This document shows positions 44,934 to 52,840 of a stretch of DNA of 64,000 bases, piece after piece. The translations under genes were made by a program, and so were the position numbers. The notes under the pieces were generated by a model. It did no database searches. It was not told the origin of the DNA and was given only the letters and a program-made list of their open reading frames with translations. Source of the stretch: Clostridium cellulovorans 743B (GTDB taxonomy: Bacteria > Bacillota > Clostridia > Clostridiales > Clostridiaceae); contig NC_014393.1 in NCBI RefSeq assembly GCF_000145275.1, forward strand, positions 4,402,001 through 4,466,000, written 5' to 3'. Each line of letters starts with the position of its first letter. Position 1 is the stretch's first letter.

Positions 44934-46268
44934 ATGAAAGTATCACAATATAATTTGATTTGGAATCTGGAAGATGGAAAAACTATGGCATTTAATAGCA
45001 TGAGTTGCGCTCTCGCAGAAGTAGACGATGATTTTATAAACATAATTGAAAATATAAATCATATTAACTATGATGAATTAGAAGATGAGGAAAAAACTCT
45101 AATTGATAATATGCTTTTAGGTAGGTACATATTAAACGATGATTTTGATGAGCTTAAAGCTCTAAAATATGAACATTTTTCAGGGAAATTCAATAACAAT
45201 AGCTTGCAACTTACTATAGCCCCTACATTAAGTTGTAATTTTGCTTGTCCATATTGTTATGAAAATCCTAAGAGCGGAATAATGGATAAAAACGTTACAG
45301 ATGCCCTCATAGCTTGGATAACTGAAGAAGCAATAAAAAGAAAAGATATTAACATTTTGTGGTATGGTGGAGAACCTCTTATTGCAAAAAATGTGGTTTT
45401 TGATATGTCTGAAAAAATCATTGAAATTTGTAAGAAACATAATACCAATTATGGTGCTGCAATGGTTACAAATGGTTATCTTTTGGATGATGTTGTTATT
45501 TCTAAATTAAATGACTTAAAAATAAATTCTATCCAAGTAACATTAGATGGACCTGCAAATATTCATAATACAAGAAGAATCTTGAAAAATAGTAATGAAG
45601 GTACCTTCGAGGTAATATTGTCTAACATAAAAAAGTTGAAGAAAAACAATATTAACATAATAATACGAATGAATATAGATAAAACAAATATGGATAGCAT
45701 AGATGAATTTTTAGATATGTTGATTGAAAATAATTTGAGAGATGTTTCTATAAGCTTTGGCAAAGTAACTGATCAAACAGGAACTTGCGTTTCTATGAGT
45801 GAATCTTGCATGAATTCTGAAGAATATTCAAAGGAGAATCTAAAATATCAACAAAAACTTTTTCAAAATGGTTTTAACATAGATGCTAATGGTAATTTCC
45901 TAGGCTTCTATCCTACCATGAAGACAAATTATTGTGGTGCTGATAATATTGGGACCTTTGTATTAGATCCAGAAGGGTATATGTATAAATGCTGGTGTGA
46001 TGTAGGTGAAACTGATAGAGCTGTAGGGCATGTACTAGAAAGGCATAATGACCCCAATGAAAAAATGTACATGCAGAATGTTGATTATATGTTCTGGTCT
46101 CCCTTTGACCATGAAGAATGTTTAAAATGTAATGTACTGCCCATCTGTATGGGAGGATGTCCTTATAATGGTTTAATGAATGGTTCTAAGCCAGAATGTG
46201 AAAATTGGAAATATAACCTAAAAGAAGTATTGGAACTAACATATTTACAAGACAATATTGAGAATTAG
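44934..46268 (+). CDS. Radical SAM/SPASM peptide maturase 1
   Basis: A 444-residue radical SAM enzyme. Residues 1-85 form an N-terminal region that may bind the leader. The CX3CX2C cluster motif is LSCNFACPYCYEN (about 99-111), followed by WYGGEPLI. The C-terminal SPASM domain has NYCGADNIGTFVLDPEGYMY, CWCDVGE, and CLKCNVLPICMGGCPYNG plus a late Cys, enough for auxiliary iron-sulfur clusters. SPASM enzymes of this kind make thioether or carbon-carbon cross-links in small peptides. It resembles clostridial Cys-rich-peptide maturases. The next gene, 12 bases on, is a second maturase. Arginine codons are mainly AGA/AGG. Confidence 0.9.
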   Translation: MKVSQYNLIWNLEDGKTMAFNSMSCALAEVDDDFINIIENINHINYDELEDEEKTLIDNMLLGRYILNDDFDELKALKYEHFSGKFNNNSLQLTIAPTLSCNFACPYCYENPKSGIMDKNVTDALIAWITEEAIKRKDINILWYGGEPLIAKNVVFDMSEKIIEICKKHNTNYGAAMVTNGYLLDDVVISKLNDLKINSIQVTLDGPANIHNTRRILKNSNEGTFEVILSNIKKLKKNNINIIIRMNIDKTNMDSIDEFLDMLIENNLRDVSISFGKVTDQTGTCVSMSESCMNSEEYSKENLKYQQKLFQNGFNIDANGNFLGFYPTMKTNYCGADNIGTFVLDPEGYMYKCWCDVGETDRAVGHVLERHNDPNEKMYMQNVDYMFWSPFDHEECLKCNVLPICMGGCPYNGLMNGSKPECENWKYNLKEVLELTYLQDNIEN

Positions 46269-46280
46269 GAGGATATAGCT

Positions 46281-47396
46281 ATGGTAAACAAAAAAGCCCA
46301 TCTTATTGAGCAAGATGAAAATATTAGTTTTCAAAGTATAAACGAAGATTCCCAAGACCCAATTGAAAAAAGTGATTTGGAGGAATCTAATGATGAAATA
46401 AACCTAAAAATGGTGGGATGGGAAATTACTCGACGCTGTAATCTTGCTTGCCCACATTGTTATACTGCTGCTGCTAATTCAGATCAATTCGTTCCTGAGT
46501 TATCCACTGCTCAGTGCTACAAAATTATTGAAGATATTGCACGTCTTGGAGTCGAAATCATAGGTTGGACTGGAGGAGAACCGTTACTACGAAATGATTT
46601 AGAAGATTTGATTGCCTACGCAAAATCTTTTGGTATACGCTCAGGTCTCACCACTAATGGGCTACTACTTAGCGAAAGCCGTGCAAAAAGCCTAAAAGAC
46701 GCTGGTCTTGAAATAGTTCAAGTTAGCTTGGACGGATCTACTCCAGCCCGTAACGCAAAGATACGAAAATGTTTGGAGTCTGACTTTGAGATCGTTCTAA
46801 ATGGTGCTCTTAACAGCCAAAAATTAGGTATGAATACAAACTTGGCTATGTTGCTTTGTTCGGAAACCTTGGACGATGCATCTTCATACTTGAAGCTTGC
46901 TAAGCAGGTGGGAATTAATACAGTCCGATTCTGTGGGTTTGTACCTGTAGGTCGTGGAAAGAAACCAGAAATCTCCCAAAAATTCTTGTTTTCAAAAGAT
47001 GATCTTACTTATCTTCGAGAATTCGCAGAAAGTTCAATTGAAAATGAAAATCTTCGCATCTTATTTGATCCAGCTTTTGGGAGCATGCCACCATACCACT
47101 ATTTTCATAGTTGCTTTGCAGGTAAAGGACAATTATATCTTGATACCTTAGGTAATATTTACCCATGTACATCTATGATAAATTCAGAATTTCTTGTAGG
47201 AAATATTCATAATCGAAGTATTGTGGATATTTACAAAGATGAACGTATGAGACCAACAAGCAATTTTTCAGATACTTGTCTGAAAGGTCGATGTACCTCT
47301 TGTGAACATGTTATAAACTGTCATGGTGGTTGCCGAGGCATTACCCATGCTCAAACTGGAGATATCCATGCATCATTTCCATATTGCTTAAAATGA
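46281..47396 (+). CDS. Radical SAM/SPASM peptide maturase 2
   Basis: A 371-residue radical SAM protein. The first 45 residues are acidic and disordered-looking. The cluster motif is TRRCNLACPHCYTAA (about 50-64), followed by WTGGEPLLRNDLE. The C-terminal SPASM part includes FHSCFAGKGQLYLDTLGNIY, PCTSM and CTSCEHVINCHGGCRG. It is closer to the PqqE/NirJ-like branch than the first maturase, so the two enzymes may make different changes or work in sequence. Of 17 arginine codons, 16 are CGN and one is AGA, in contrast to its neighbour (7 of 8 AGR), which points to separate acquisition. RBS: TAGGAGG. Confidence 0.9.
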   Translation: MVNKKAHLIEQDENISFQSINEDSQDPIEKSDLEESNDEINLKMVGWEITRRCNLACPHCYTAAANSDQFVPELSTAQCYKIIEDIARLGVEIIGWTGGEPLLRNDLEDLIAYAKSFGIRSGLTTNGLLLSESRAKSLKDAGLEIVQVSLDGSTPARNAKIRKCLESDFEIVLNGALNSQKLGMNTNLAMLLCSETLDDASSYLKLAKQVGINTVRFCGFVPVGRGKKPEISQKFLFSKDDLTYLREFAESSIENENLRILFDPAFGSMPPYHYFHSCFAGKGQLYLDTLGNIYPCTSMINSEFLVGNIHNRSIVDIYKDERMRPTSNFSDTCLKGRCTSCEHVINCHGGCRGITHAQTGDIHASFPYCLK

Positions 47397-47435
47397 TATG
47401 GTTAAAAATTACTTAATATGTATTTTTAAAATATA

Positions 47436-47463
47436 TTGACATTTATTAGTAAGGTAATATAGA
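47436..47463 (+). promoter_or_regulatory. Promoter of the small peptide gene
   Basis: TTGACA (47436-47441), a 16-base spacer and TATAGA (47458-47463). It lies between the second maturase and the peptide gene, so the peptide can be transcribed on its own at a higher level than the enzymes, as is usual for RiPP precursors. Confidence 0.7.
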
Positions 47464-47532
47464 ATGAAATTGTAAATCCATAGGTAAAATATGTTTCTTA
47501 TGTAATCTTATTTACTTAAAGGAGGTATATGT

Positions 47533-47628
47533 ATGAAATTTGTAAAAGCACCAACTAAAAATATCAGCATAATAAAATGCCCATATTTTTGCAACACATT
47601 CTTCCCAATTTTACCACCAACTTTCTAA
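47533..47628 (+). CDS. Candidate radical SAM RiPP precursor peptide (31 residues)
   Basis: A 31-codon gene 136 bases after the second maturase, with a near-perfect AAAGGAGG site and its own promoter. The peptide starts MKFVKAPTKNISIIK, a basic leader-like part, and continues with CPYFCNTFFPILPPTF. Two Cys in a CPYFC motif are followed by an aromatic and proline-rich tail. The MKFVK start recalls the short leaders of clostridial Cys-rich peptides that accompany SPASM maturases, but this match is from memory. If modified, the Cys could form thioether links to nearby residues. Nothing in the sequence identifies the mature product. Confidence 0.75.
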   Translation: MKFVKAPTKNISIIKCPYFCNTFFPILPPTF

Positions 47629-47647
47629 GTGTTACTTATAACAAATA

Positions 47648-47720
47648 CCACCCGTCCAACGAGTGGCTTATGTTAAGGCTATAAGCCTTTATTCTTGCCA
47701 GCGAATAACTCCGCTGGCTT
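47648..47720. repeat. Relic of an IS200-type element end
   Basis: CCACCCGT-CCA-ACGAGTGG (47648-47666), then AAGGCT/AAGCCTT (47675-47689), then GCCAGCG/CGCTGGC (47697-47718) repeat the architecture and partly the sequence of the intact IS200 end at 38892-38932. One stem base has decayed. No transposase gene is linked. The last stem, followed by TTTCATTTT, may now serve as the terminator of the peptide gene. Confidence 0.65.
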
Positions 47721-47780
47721 TCATTTTATTAAAATTACTATATTCTCTCCTCTTTTAACGATCTTAAAATAATGACGATG

Positions 47781-47918
47781 CTACTTAATATCTTTTACTT
47801 TTAGGTAATTCAACATATCTTCAACCATTCTACAACATAACTTTTCTGAGCTTGGTGTTACAGCTCCTACTATTCTCGGATTCTTTATATATTGTTTTAT
47901 AAATTTGCTAATATCCAT
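47781..47918 (-). pseudogene. Truncated N-terminus of a class I SAM-dependent methyltransferase
   Basis: A 45-codon frame with a good GGGGGAAG site. It starts MDISKFIKQYIKNPRIVGAV and continues TPSSEKLCCRMVEDML, which matches the N-terminus of Firmicutes phospholipid-type methyltransferases. The frame stops before the glycine-rich SAM-binding motif, and no continuation is seen in other frames. It follows the TVP38-like gene on the same strand and lies next to the IS200 relic, so transposition may have removed the rest. Confidence 0.6.
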
Positions 47919-47980
47919 TTTATCTTCCCCCTTGATTAATATGAGGTTAGTATAAAATTCAAATATTAAGCTTTTACAGA

Positions 47981-48010
47981 AAAAAGTCTTAAGAATTCTT
48001 AAGACTTTTT
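47981..48010 (-). terminator. Terminator formed by a perfect 30-base palindrome
   Basis: AAAAAGTCTTAAGAA and its exact reverse complement lie back to back (47981-48010). The stop codon of the TVP38-like gene (47999-48001) is inside the stem. T runs follow on the minus strand. Confidence 0.85.
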
Positions 48011-48631
48011 AACCTTATTCCATATATAAAAAGTGTAATATGATATAAAAACAATTAGGATAACCACTAAAATTTTAAAACCAACTGATTCCTTAAACCC
48101 AATTCCCAGAAATCCATACAAAAATATCATAGGAGCATCAGCCATTACTATAGTTGCAATACATTTTTTATAGTCTAATTTTATACAAGCAGCTGAAACA
48201 GTGAATAAATCTGAAGGGGTTACCGGACAAACTACTCCCAAGGCTAAAACCTTATAACCATATTTCTTAAGAATTGATATGATTTCTTTATTTTTTTCTA
48301 AGAATGTTTCTCCTAACAATTGTTTTTGAAAGAACTTTCCAACAACATACATAATACTCTGTGAAATTGCTAGAGATAATACTGATAATAAAAACCCTTC
48401 ATATGGTCCAAATATAATACTTCCACCAATAATGAAAATAGTTTGAGGAATTAAAAATGCTACCTTCACTGTTGATAAAAATACAAATAGACATCTCATT
48501 TTAATTGGGTCATTTCCAATAATAACATTTATCTTATTCAAATCTGTTGTGATTAATCCAAATCTATACAATACATACACAACTACTCCCCAAAAGCTTG
48601 ACATCATAATTACCTTATTTATTTTTTTCAT
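47999..48631 (-). CDS. TVP38/TMEM64-family membrane protein
   Basis: A 210-residue membrane protein with about five hydrophobic segments. The SNARE-associated (DedA-superfamily) core is seen in LIPQTIFIIGGSIIFGPYEG and VCPVTPSDLFTVSAACIK. Members act as lipid scramblases or in membrane homeostasis. It has a GGAGG site and an unusually structured leader (48655-48721). A methyltransferase remnant follows downstream. Confidence 0.85.
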   Translation of the reverse strand: MKKINKVIMMSSFWGVVVYVLYRFGLITTDLNKINVIIGNDPIKMRCLFVFLSTVKVAFLIPQTIFIIGGSIIFGPYEGFLLSVLSLAISQSIMYVVGKFFQKQLLGETFLEKNKEIISILKKYGYKVLALGVVCPVTPSDLFTVSAACIKLDYKKCIATIVMADAPMIFLYGFLGIGFKESVGFKILVVILIVFISYYTFYIWNKVKKS

Positions 48632-48654
48632 GATAACCTCCGCTTTTTATCTTT

Positions 48655-48721
48655 CGTGAAAAAATATTTGAAAGTTTTCTATAACCTAAAACTTTTTCAC
48701 GGTATCACTTCTTGAAGTGAT
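48655..48721 (-). promoter_or_regulatory. Two inverted repeats in front of the TVP38-like gene
   Basis: CGTGAAAAA (48655-48663) pairs with TTTTTCACG (48693-48701), and ATCACTTCTTGAAGTGAT (48704-48721) is a perfect 18-base palindrome. They are 24-90 bases upstream of the start codon and may be an operator or an mRNA leader structure. I do not recognise a known riboswitch. Confidence 0.5.
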
Positions 48722-48867
48722 TTTCTATTTTCTTATTTTAAATTGAGGTTATTAAAATTTTATCTATGAAATTCTTAAGATTAATTAAGAAAAATATCTT
48801 CTATACTCATCCATATGAATCAATGAATATTAAATCTACTTGAAAAGAAACATTTAGTATAAAATAT

Positions 48868-48903
48868 AAGGCTATACACTCCTATATAAGAATGTATAGC
48901 CTT
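48868..48903. terminator. Hairpin terminator downstream of glmS
   Basis: AAGGCTATACA (48868-48878) pairs with TGTATAGCCTT (48893-48903), with T-rich flanks. It probably ends glmS transcription on the minus strand. Confidence 0.75.
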
Positions 48904-48931
48904 TAATATTACTTCTACAATTTTAATTTCA

Positions 48932-49031
48932 TCTTTTTAAATAGTTGAACTTTTTTTCAAACGGTGTGACTTTATTTGAAATTTCCAAACTCTATTCCAA
49001 CTTATCAAACTTTGTTTCAAAGCCGCACTCC
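48932..49031. repeat. Five degenerate 20-base tandem units downstream of glmS
   Basis: Read on the minus strand, units at 49012-49031, 48992-49011, 48972-48991, 48952-48971 and 48932-48951 share the pattern AGTxxxxxxxxTTTGAAAxAA, for example AGTCACACCGTTTGAAAAAA. Agreement is partial. Arrays like this occur at ends of some transposons as transposase binding sites, but no transposase is nearby. Confidence 0.4.
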
Positions 49032-49049
49032 AACCGCCAATTATTAAAA

Positions 49050-50882
49050 TTATTCAACAGTTACAGATTTTGCAAGATTTCTTGGCTTGTCTACGTCGCA
49101 TCCCTTTTTGATAGAAGTATAGTAAGCAAGTAATTGCATAGGAACAACTTCAAGAACAGGTGCAACAAGATTATCTACTTTAGGAATATATAAAACCTCA
49201 TCAACAGCTTTCTCTAGTAATTCTTCTCCTTTTAAGGTAACACCAATAACATTAGCTCCTCTTGTTTTAACTTCTTTGATGTTACTTATCATCTTATCTA
49301 CAAGATTAGTTTGAGTAGCAAGCGCAACTACATAAGTTCCATCCTCTATTAAAGCTATTGGACCGTGTTTTAATTCACCAGCTCCATAAGCTTCAGAATG
49401 GATATATGATATTTCCTTAACTTTTAAAGATCCTTCTAATGCAACAGCATAATCAAGTCCTCTTCCAAGGAAAAACATATATTCATGCTTTGCAACTTCT
49501 TCTGCTAATTTTTCAACTGATTTTGTGCATTTTAAAACTTCTTCAACCTTTTCTGGAAGAGCTAGTAATTGTTCCTTTATTGCGTTTATTTCAGCAGCAT
49601 CTAGTGTTTCTTTCTTTTCTGCAAAGAATAATGCTATGATATACATTGCTATAAGCTGAGAAACATATGCTTTTGTTGAAGCAACAGCAATTTCTGGACC
49701 TGCCCAAGTGTACAATACATCTGTAGTTTCTCTAGAAACAGTACTTCCTACTACATTTGTTACCCCGATAACCCTTGCACATTTTGATTTAGCAAGCTTT
49801 AAAGCAGCTAAAGTATCAGCAGTTTCCCCTGATTGACTTACAACTATCATAAGAGTTTTATCGTCTATTAATGGTTCTCTATATCTGAACTCTGATGCGA
49901 TATCTACTTCTACTGGAATTTTAGCAAGTCTTTCTATTAAAGTTTTACCAACAAGACCTGCATGATAAGCTGTACCACAAGCAACTATATATAATCTGTT
50001 GTAGTTTGTTATATCTTCTTTAGTGATATTAATTGTATCTAACTTTATCTCATGATCTAAAGCTATTCTTGACTTCATCGTGTCGCTGATAACCTTTGGT
50101 TGTTCCATGATTTCTTTAAGCATAAAGTGATCATAGCCACCTTTTTCAGCAGCATCTGCATCCCAAGTTACATTGAACACTTCTTTGTTTACAGCTTCAC
50201 CATTAAGGTCAAAAACTTTAGCTCCGTCAGTATCTAATACTACTACTTCTTTATCATCTAATAAATAAACTTTTCTTGTTTCTTTAAGAACAGCTGGTAT
50301 ATCTGAAGCAATAAAATATTCATCCTTTTCTTCGTTTAATCCAACGATTAATGGACTATCTTTTCTTACTCCGATTAATTTTGTAGGATGATCTTTTGAA
50401 ACAACACCTAATGCATAGCTTCCCTTTAATCTATCAACTGTTTTTAAAACTGCTTCTAATAAATCTCCATTATAATAATAGTCAACTAGATGTGGTATAA
50501 CTTCTGTATCTGTTTCTGATACAAAGGTATAACCTTCTTTTCCTAACCATTCTCTTAATTCTAAATAATTTTCAATGATTCCATTGTGCACTACAGCAAT
50601 AGTTCCTTTTTTATTTAAATGAGGATGAGAATTTCCTACTGATGGAACTCCATGAGTTGCCCATCTAGTATGACCTATTCCTACAGACCCTTCTAATGGA
50701 TTCTCGTTTAAATCATTCTCTAAATTGAAAAGTCTTCCTTTTACTTTTCTAACTTCAATTCCTGTGTTTGTTAGGATTGCAACTCCAGCTGAATCATAGC
50801 CTCTGTACTCTAGCTTTGATAAGCCTCCTATTAATAATGGAGCTGCTTTTCTTTTTCCTAAATAACCTACTATTCCGCACAT
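49050..50882 (-). CDS. glmS: Glutamine-fructose-6-phosphate aminotransferase
   Basis: A 610-residue enzyme that makes glucosamine-6-phosphate from fructose-6-phosphate and glutamine, the first step toward UDP-GlcNAc for peptidoglycan. Cys2 of the MCGIVGYLG start is the glutaminase nucleophile. Two SIS domains follow (VVSQSGETADTLAALK, SEAYGAGELKHGPIALIEDG), ending in the conserved KPRNLAKSVTVE. The upstream leader contains a glmS ribozyme, so expression falls when glucosamine-6-phosphate is plentiful. glmM, the next enzyme of the pathway, lies about 3 kb upstream on the same strand. Confidence 0.98.
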   Translation of the reverse strand: MCGIVGYLGKRKAAPLLIGGLSKLEYRGYDSAGVAILTNTGIEVRKVKGRLFNLENDLNENPLEGSVGIGHTRWATHGVPSVGNSHPHLNKKGTIAVVHNGIIENYLELREWLGKEGYTFVSETDTEVIPHLVDYYYNGDLLEAVLKTVDRLKGSYALGVVSKDHPTKLIGVRKDSPLIVGLNEEKDEYFIASDIPAVLKETRKVYLLDDKEVVVLDTDGAKVFDLNGEAVNKEVFNVTWDADAAEKGGYDHFMLKEIMEQPKVISDTMKSRIALDHEIKLDTINITKEDITNYNRLYIVACGTAYHAGLVGKTLIERLAKIPVEVDIASEFRYREPLIDDKTLMIVVSQSGETADTLAALKLAKSKCARVIGVTNVVGSTVSRETTDVLYTWAGPEIAVASTKAYVSQLIAMYIIALFFAEKKETLDAAEINAIKEQLLALPEKVEEVLKCTKSVEKLAEEVAKHEYMFFLGRGLDYAVALEGSLKVKEISYIHSEAYGAGELKHGPIALIEDGTYVVALATQTNLVDKMISNIKEVKTRGANVIGVTLKGEELLEKAVDEVLYIPKVDNLVAPVLEVVPMQLLAYYTSIKKGCDVDKPRNLAKSVTVE

Positions 50883-50934
50883 ATTCTAAATCTCCCTCTC
50901 TTATTTTTATAATAAGAAGGCAAGACACCACATT

Positions 50935-51062
50935 GTTTTTGTAATAAGAATCACTTCTTACCTTTGTCAATGGTTCTCGGCAATGTCATACCGCAGGGCA
51001 TCCGCCGAATTCTCGATACTCCCTGTCCTCGTCAGCTACTTTTCTTATAGCTCTGGCGCTTT
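50935..51062 (-). ncRNA. glmS ribozyme riboswitch
   Basis: The minus strand carries the hallmark core in order: the cleavage site next to GCGCCAGAGC (51050-51059), then GACGAGGACAGGGAG, TATCGAGAATTCGGCGGAT and ACAAAGGTAAGAAGTG. Self-cleavage, with glucosamine-6-phosphate as cofactor, would occur just 5' of the G at 51059. It sits about 50 bases upstream of glmS, in the usual place. End coordinates are approximate. Confidence 0.97.
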
Positions 51063-51213
51063 TCTACTTTTTTCTTTGCCTTCTATATTATAATACGTGA
51101 TTTTTTTTAACTTGCCACAGATTAAGGCATCTGAATTTAATATCACATAAAAGATAAAAGCAACATGTAGTTTCAATCTTTGAGCCTATATATCTTCTTA
51201 ATAACGTCTTAAC

Positions 51214-51256
51214 TTATCCACATTTTTAATTTTCTCACTAAACTTTATGTGGATAA
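51214..51256. promoter_or_regulatory. Two perfect DnaA-box sequences in inverted orientation
   Basis: TTATCCACA at 51214-51222 and its reverse complement TGTGGATAA at 51248-51256 both match the consensus DnaA box. They lie in the intergenic region upstream of glmS. Two boxes alone do not make an origin; they may titrate DnaA or regulate a promoter. Confidence 0.5.
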
Positions 51257-51304
51257 ATTTATAGATACCCACAGATTCATATCAACTCTTTACACAATAA
51301 TATA

Positions 51305-51350
51305 GCCGCTTTATATAGGCCTGTGGCTTTATATAAAGCAGCTTTTTTTT
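51305..51350. terminator. Hairpin after the sugar transferase gene
   Basis: GCTTTATATA (51308-51317) pairs with TATATAAAGC (51330-51339), flanked by GC pairs, and eight T follow on the plus strand. It lies 35 bases after the sugar transferase stop. The T run suits plus-strand termination, but the position suits the minus-strand gene. Confidence 0.7.
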
Positions 51351-51384
51351 ACTATCTTATTATATTGTTACCTTCAACTTAGAA

Positions 51385-52809
51385 TTAATAAGCATTTTTA
51401 TTAACAAATCCCTTAAAGACTGTTAAGAAAAGAATTTTTATATCAAAAGCTAAACTCCAGTTTTCTATATAGTATATATCGTATTCAATTCTTTTTTCTA
51501 TTGAGGTATCCCCTCTCCAGCCAGATACTTGAGCCCAACCTGTTATTCCTGGACGTATTTGATGCTTGACCATGTACTTTGGTATCTCTTCTTTAAACTT
51601 TTCAACAAAGAATGGTCTTTCTGGTCTTGGTCCTATTAAGCTCATATCTCCCTTTAATACATTAAAGAATTGTGGAAGCTCGTCTATACTAGTTTTTCTT
51701 ATAAATGATCCAAATCTCGTTTTTCTTGGATCATTTTCTGTTGTCCATTCTGCCTTTTCTTCTTCTTCCTTTTGAATCTTCATAGATCTAAATTTATACA
51801 TAGTGAAGTTTTGTTTATTTAAACCTACTCTTTCCTGTTTAAAGATTGCAGGTCCTGGAGAAGTTATTTTAATAGTTATATAGACAAATATCATTACTGG
51901 TAACGTTATAAGAATAAGTATTAAGGAACCTATAATATCTACAGTTCGTTTAATAACATTATTTATACCTTCGTCAAGAGGTATTTGTCTTACATTGATA
52001 ACTGGTATTCCATCAAACTCATCAATGGCCGGCTTGGAAGAGATATACTTTGTGAAATCTGGTATTATTTCTATACGAACTCCATGCTTTTCAGCTATCG
52101 CAATTATTTTACCAACTTTTTTATATTCCTCCAGATTTAAAGTTATATAAATTTCATCTACATAAGTATTTTCTAATATATCTTCAAGGTCTGCTATTTT
52201 TCCTAGAATAGGTATCTCTTGGGTTAATGCTACCTCTTGATGATTTTCAGCATCTATTTTGTAATTATCATCTATTATACCAACTATATTATAGCCCCAA
52301 TGCCTATTACGATTTACTCTTCTGATAAATCTAGCACAAATATCACTGTGGCCTACAACTAATACATGCCATTTATTATACCCTTTGCTTCTATAGCTTC
52401 TTTGTACAAGTCTAATAACCCCCCTAGAAAAAATAAGTGCAAAGGTAGATACTACATAGTACGTTACTAAAAGATATCTTGAGTAATCTATTATTTTGAA
52501 AGTAAATAATAAAAATATAAATATAATCCATGCAACAAAATTTGATTGGATTATTTTTATTGCCTCTACATAGAAAGTCTTATATCGTTTTGTAACATAG
52601 GTACCAAATATAGCATTTATCAATATAAATATCGGCGCAATTATTATCGCTGGAACTAAATATTCATTAAAGCTTAAATAAACCTCTCTAACTGGTATAA
52701 GTCCACTATTAAATCTTATATACCATGTAATTAAGAAAGATACTAATAAAATAATTAAATCCATCGGAATTAAAAGCGCATTAAAAATCTTTTGATTCTG
52801 TCTTATCAT
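51385..52809 (-). CDS. Undecaprenyl-phosphate sugar phosphotransferase (WbaP/WcaJ type)
   Basis: A 474-residue membrane enzyme that transfers a sugar phosphate, commonly glucose or galactose, to undecaprenyl phosphate to begin surface polysaccharide synthesis. About four N-terminal membrane segments are followed by a CoA-binding-like domain (WHVLVVGHSDICARFIRRVN) and the C-terminal sugar transferase domain (about 280-474) with FKQERVGLNKQNFTMYKFRS and SIDELPQFFNVLKGDMSLIG, PRPERPFF. It follows an LCP gene on the same strand, consistent with wall polysaccharide work. Confidence 0.94.
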   Translation of the reverse strand: MIRQNQKIFNALLIPMDLIILLVSFLITWYIRFNSGLIPVREVYLSFNEYLVPAIIIAPIFILINAIFGTYVTKRYKTFYVEAIKIIQSNFVAWIIFIFLLFTFKIIDYSRYLLVTYYVVSTFALIFSRGVIRLVQRSYRSKGYNKWHVLVVGHSDICARFIRRVNRNRHWGYNIVGIIDDNYKIDAENHQEVALTQEIPILGKIADLEDILENTYVDEIYITLNLEEYKKVGKIIAIAEKHGVRIEIIPDFTKYISSKPAIDEFDGIPVINVRQIPLDEGINNVIKRTVDIIGSLILILITLPVMIFVYITIKITSPGPAIFKQERVGLNKQNFTMYKFRSMKIQKEEEEKAEWTTENDPRKTRFGSFIRKTSIDELPQFFNVLKGDMSLIGPRPERPFFVEKFKEEIPKYMVKHQIRPGITGWAQVSGWRGDTSIEKRIEYDIYYIENWSLAFDIKILFLTVFKGFVNKNAY

Positions 52810-52840
52810 AGTACTTTCCCTCTCAATGCTCTAAAGGCAG

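Noticed and set aside
48945..49133. Plus-strand frame overlapping the glmS 3' end
   Set aside because: Composed of the 20-base repeat array and antisense glmS sequence; no binding site.
51305..51350. Hairpin with T run as evidence of a plus-strand gene upstream
   Set aside because: No plus-strand coding sequence precedes it; it more simply serves the minus-strand sugar transferase gene.
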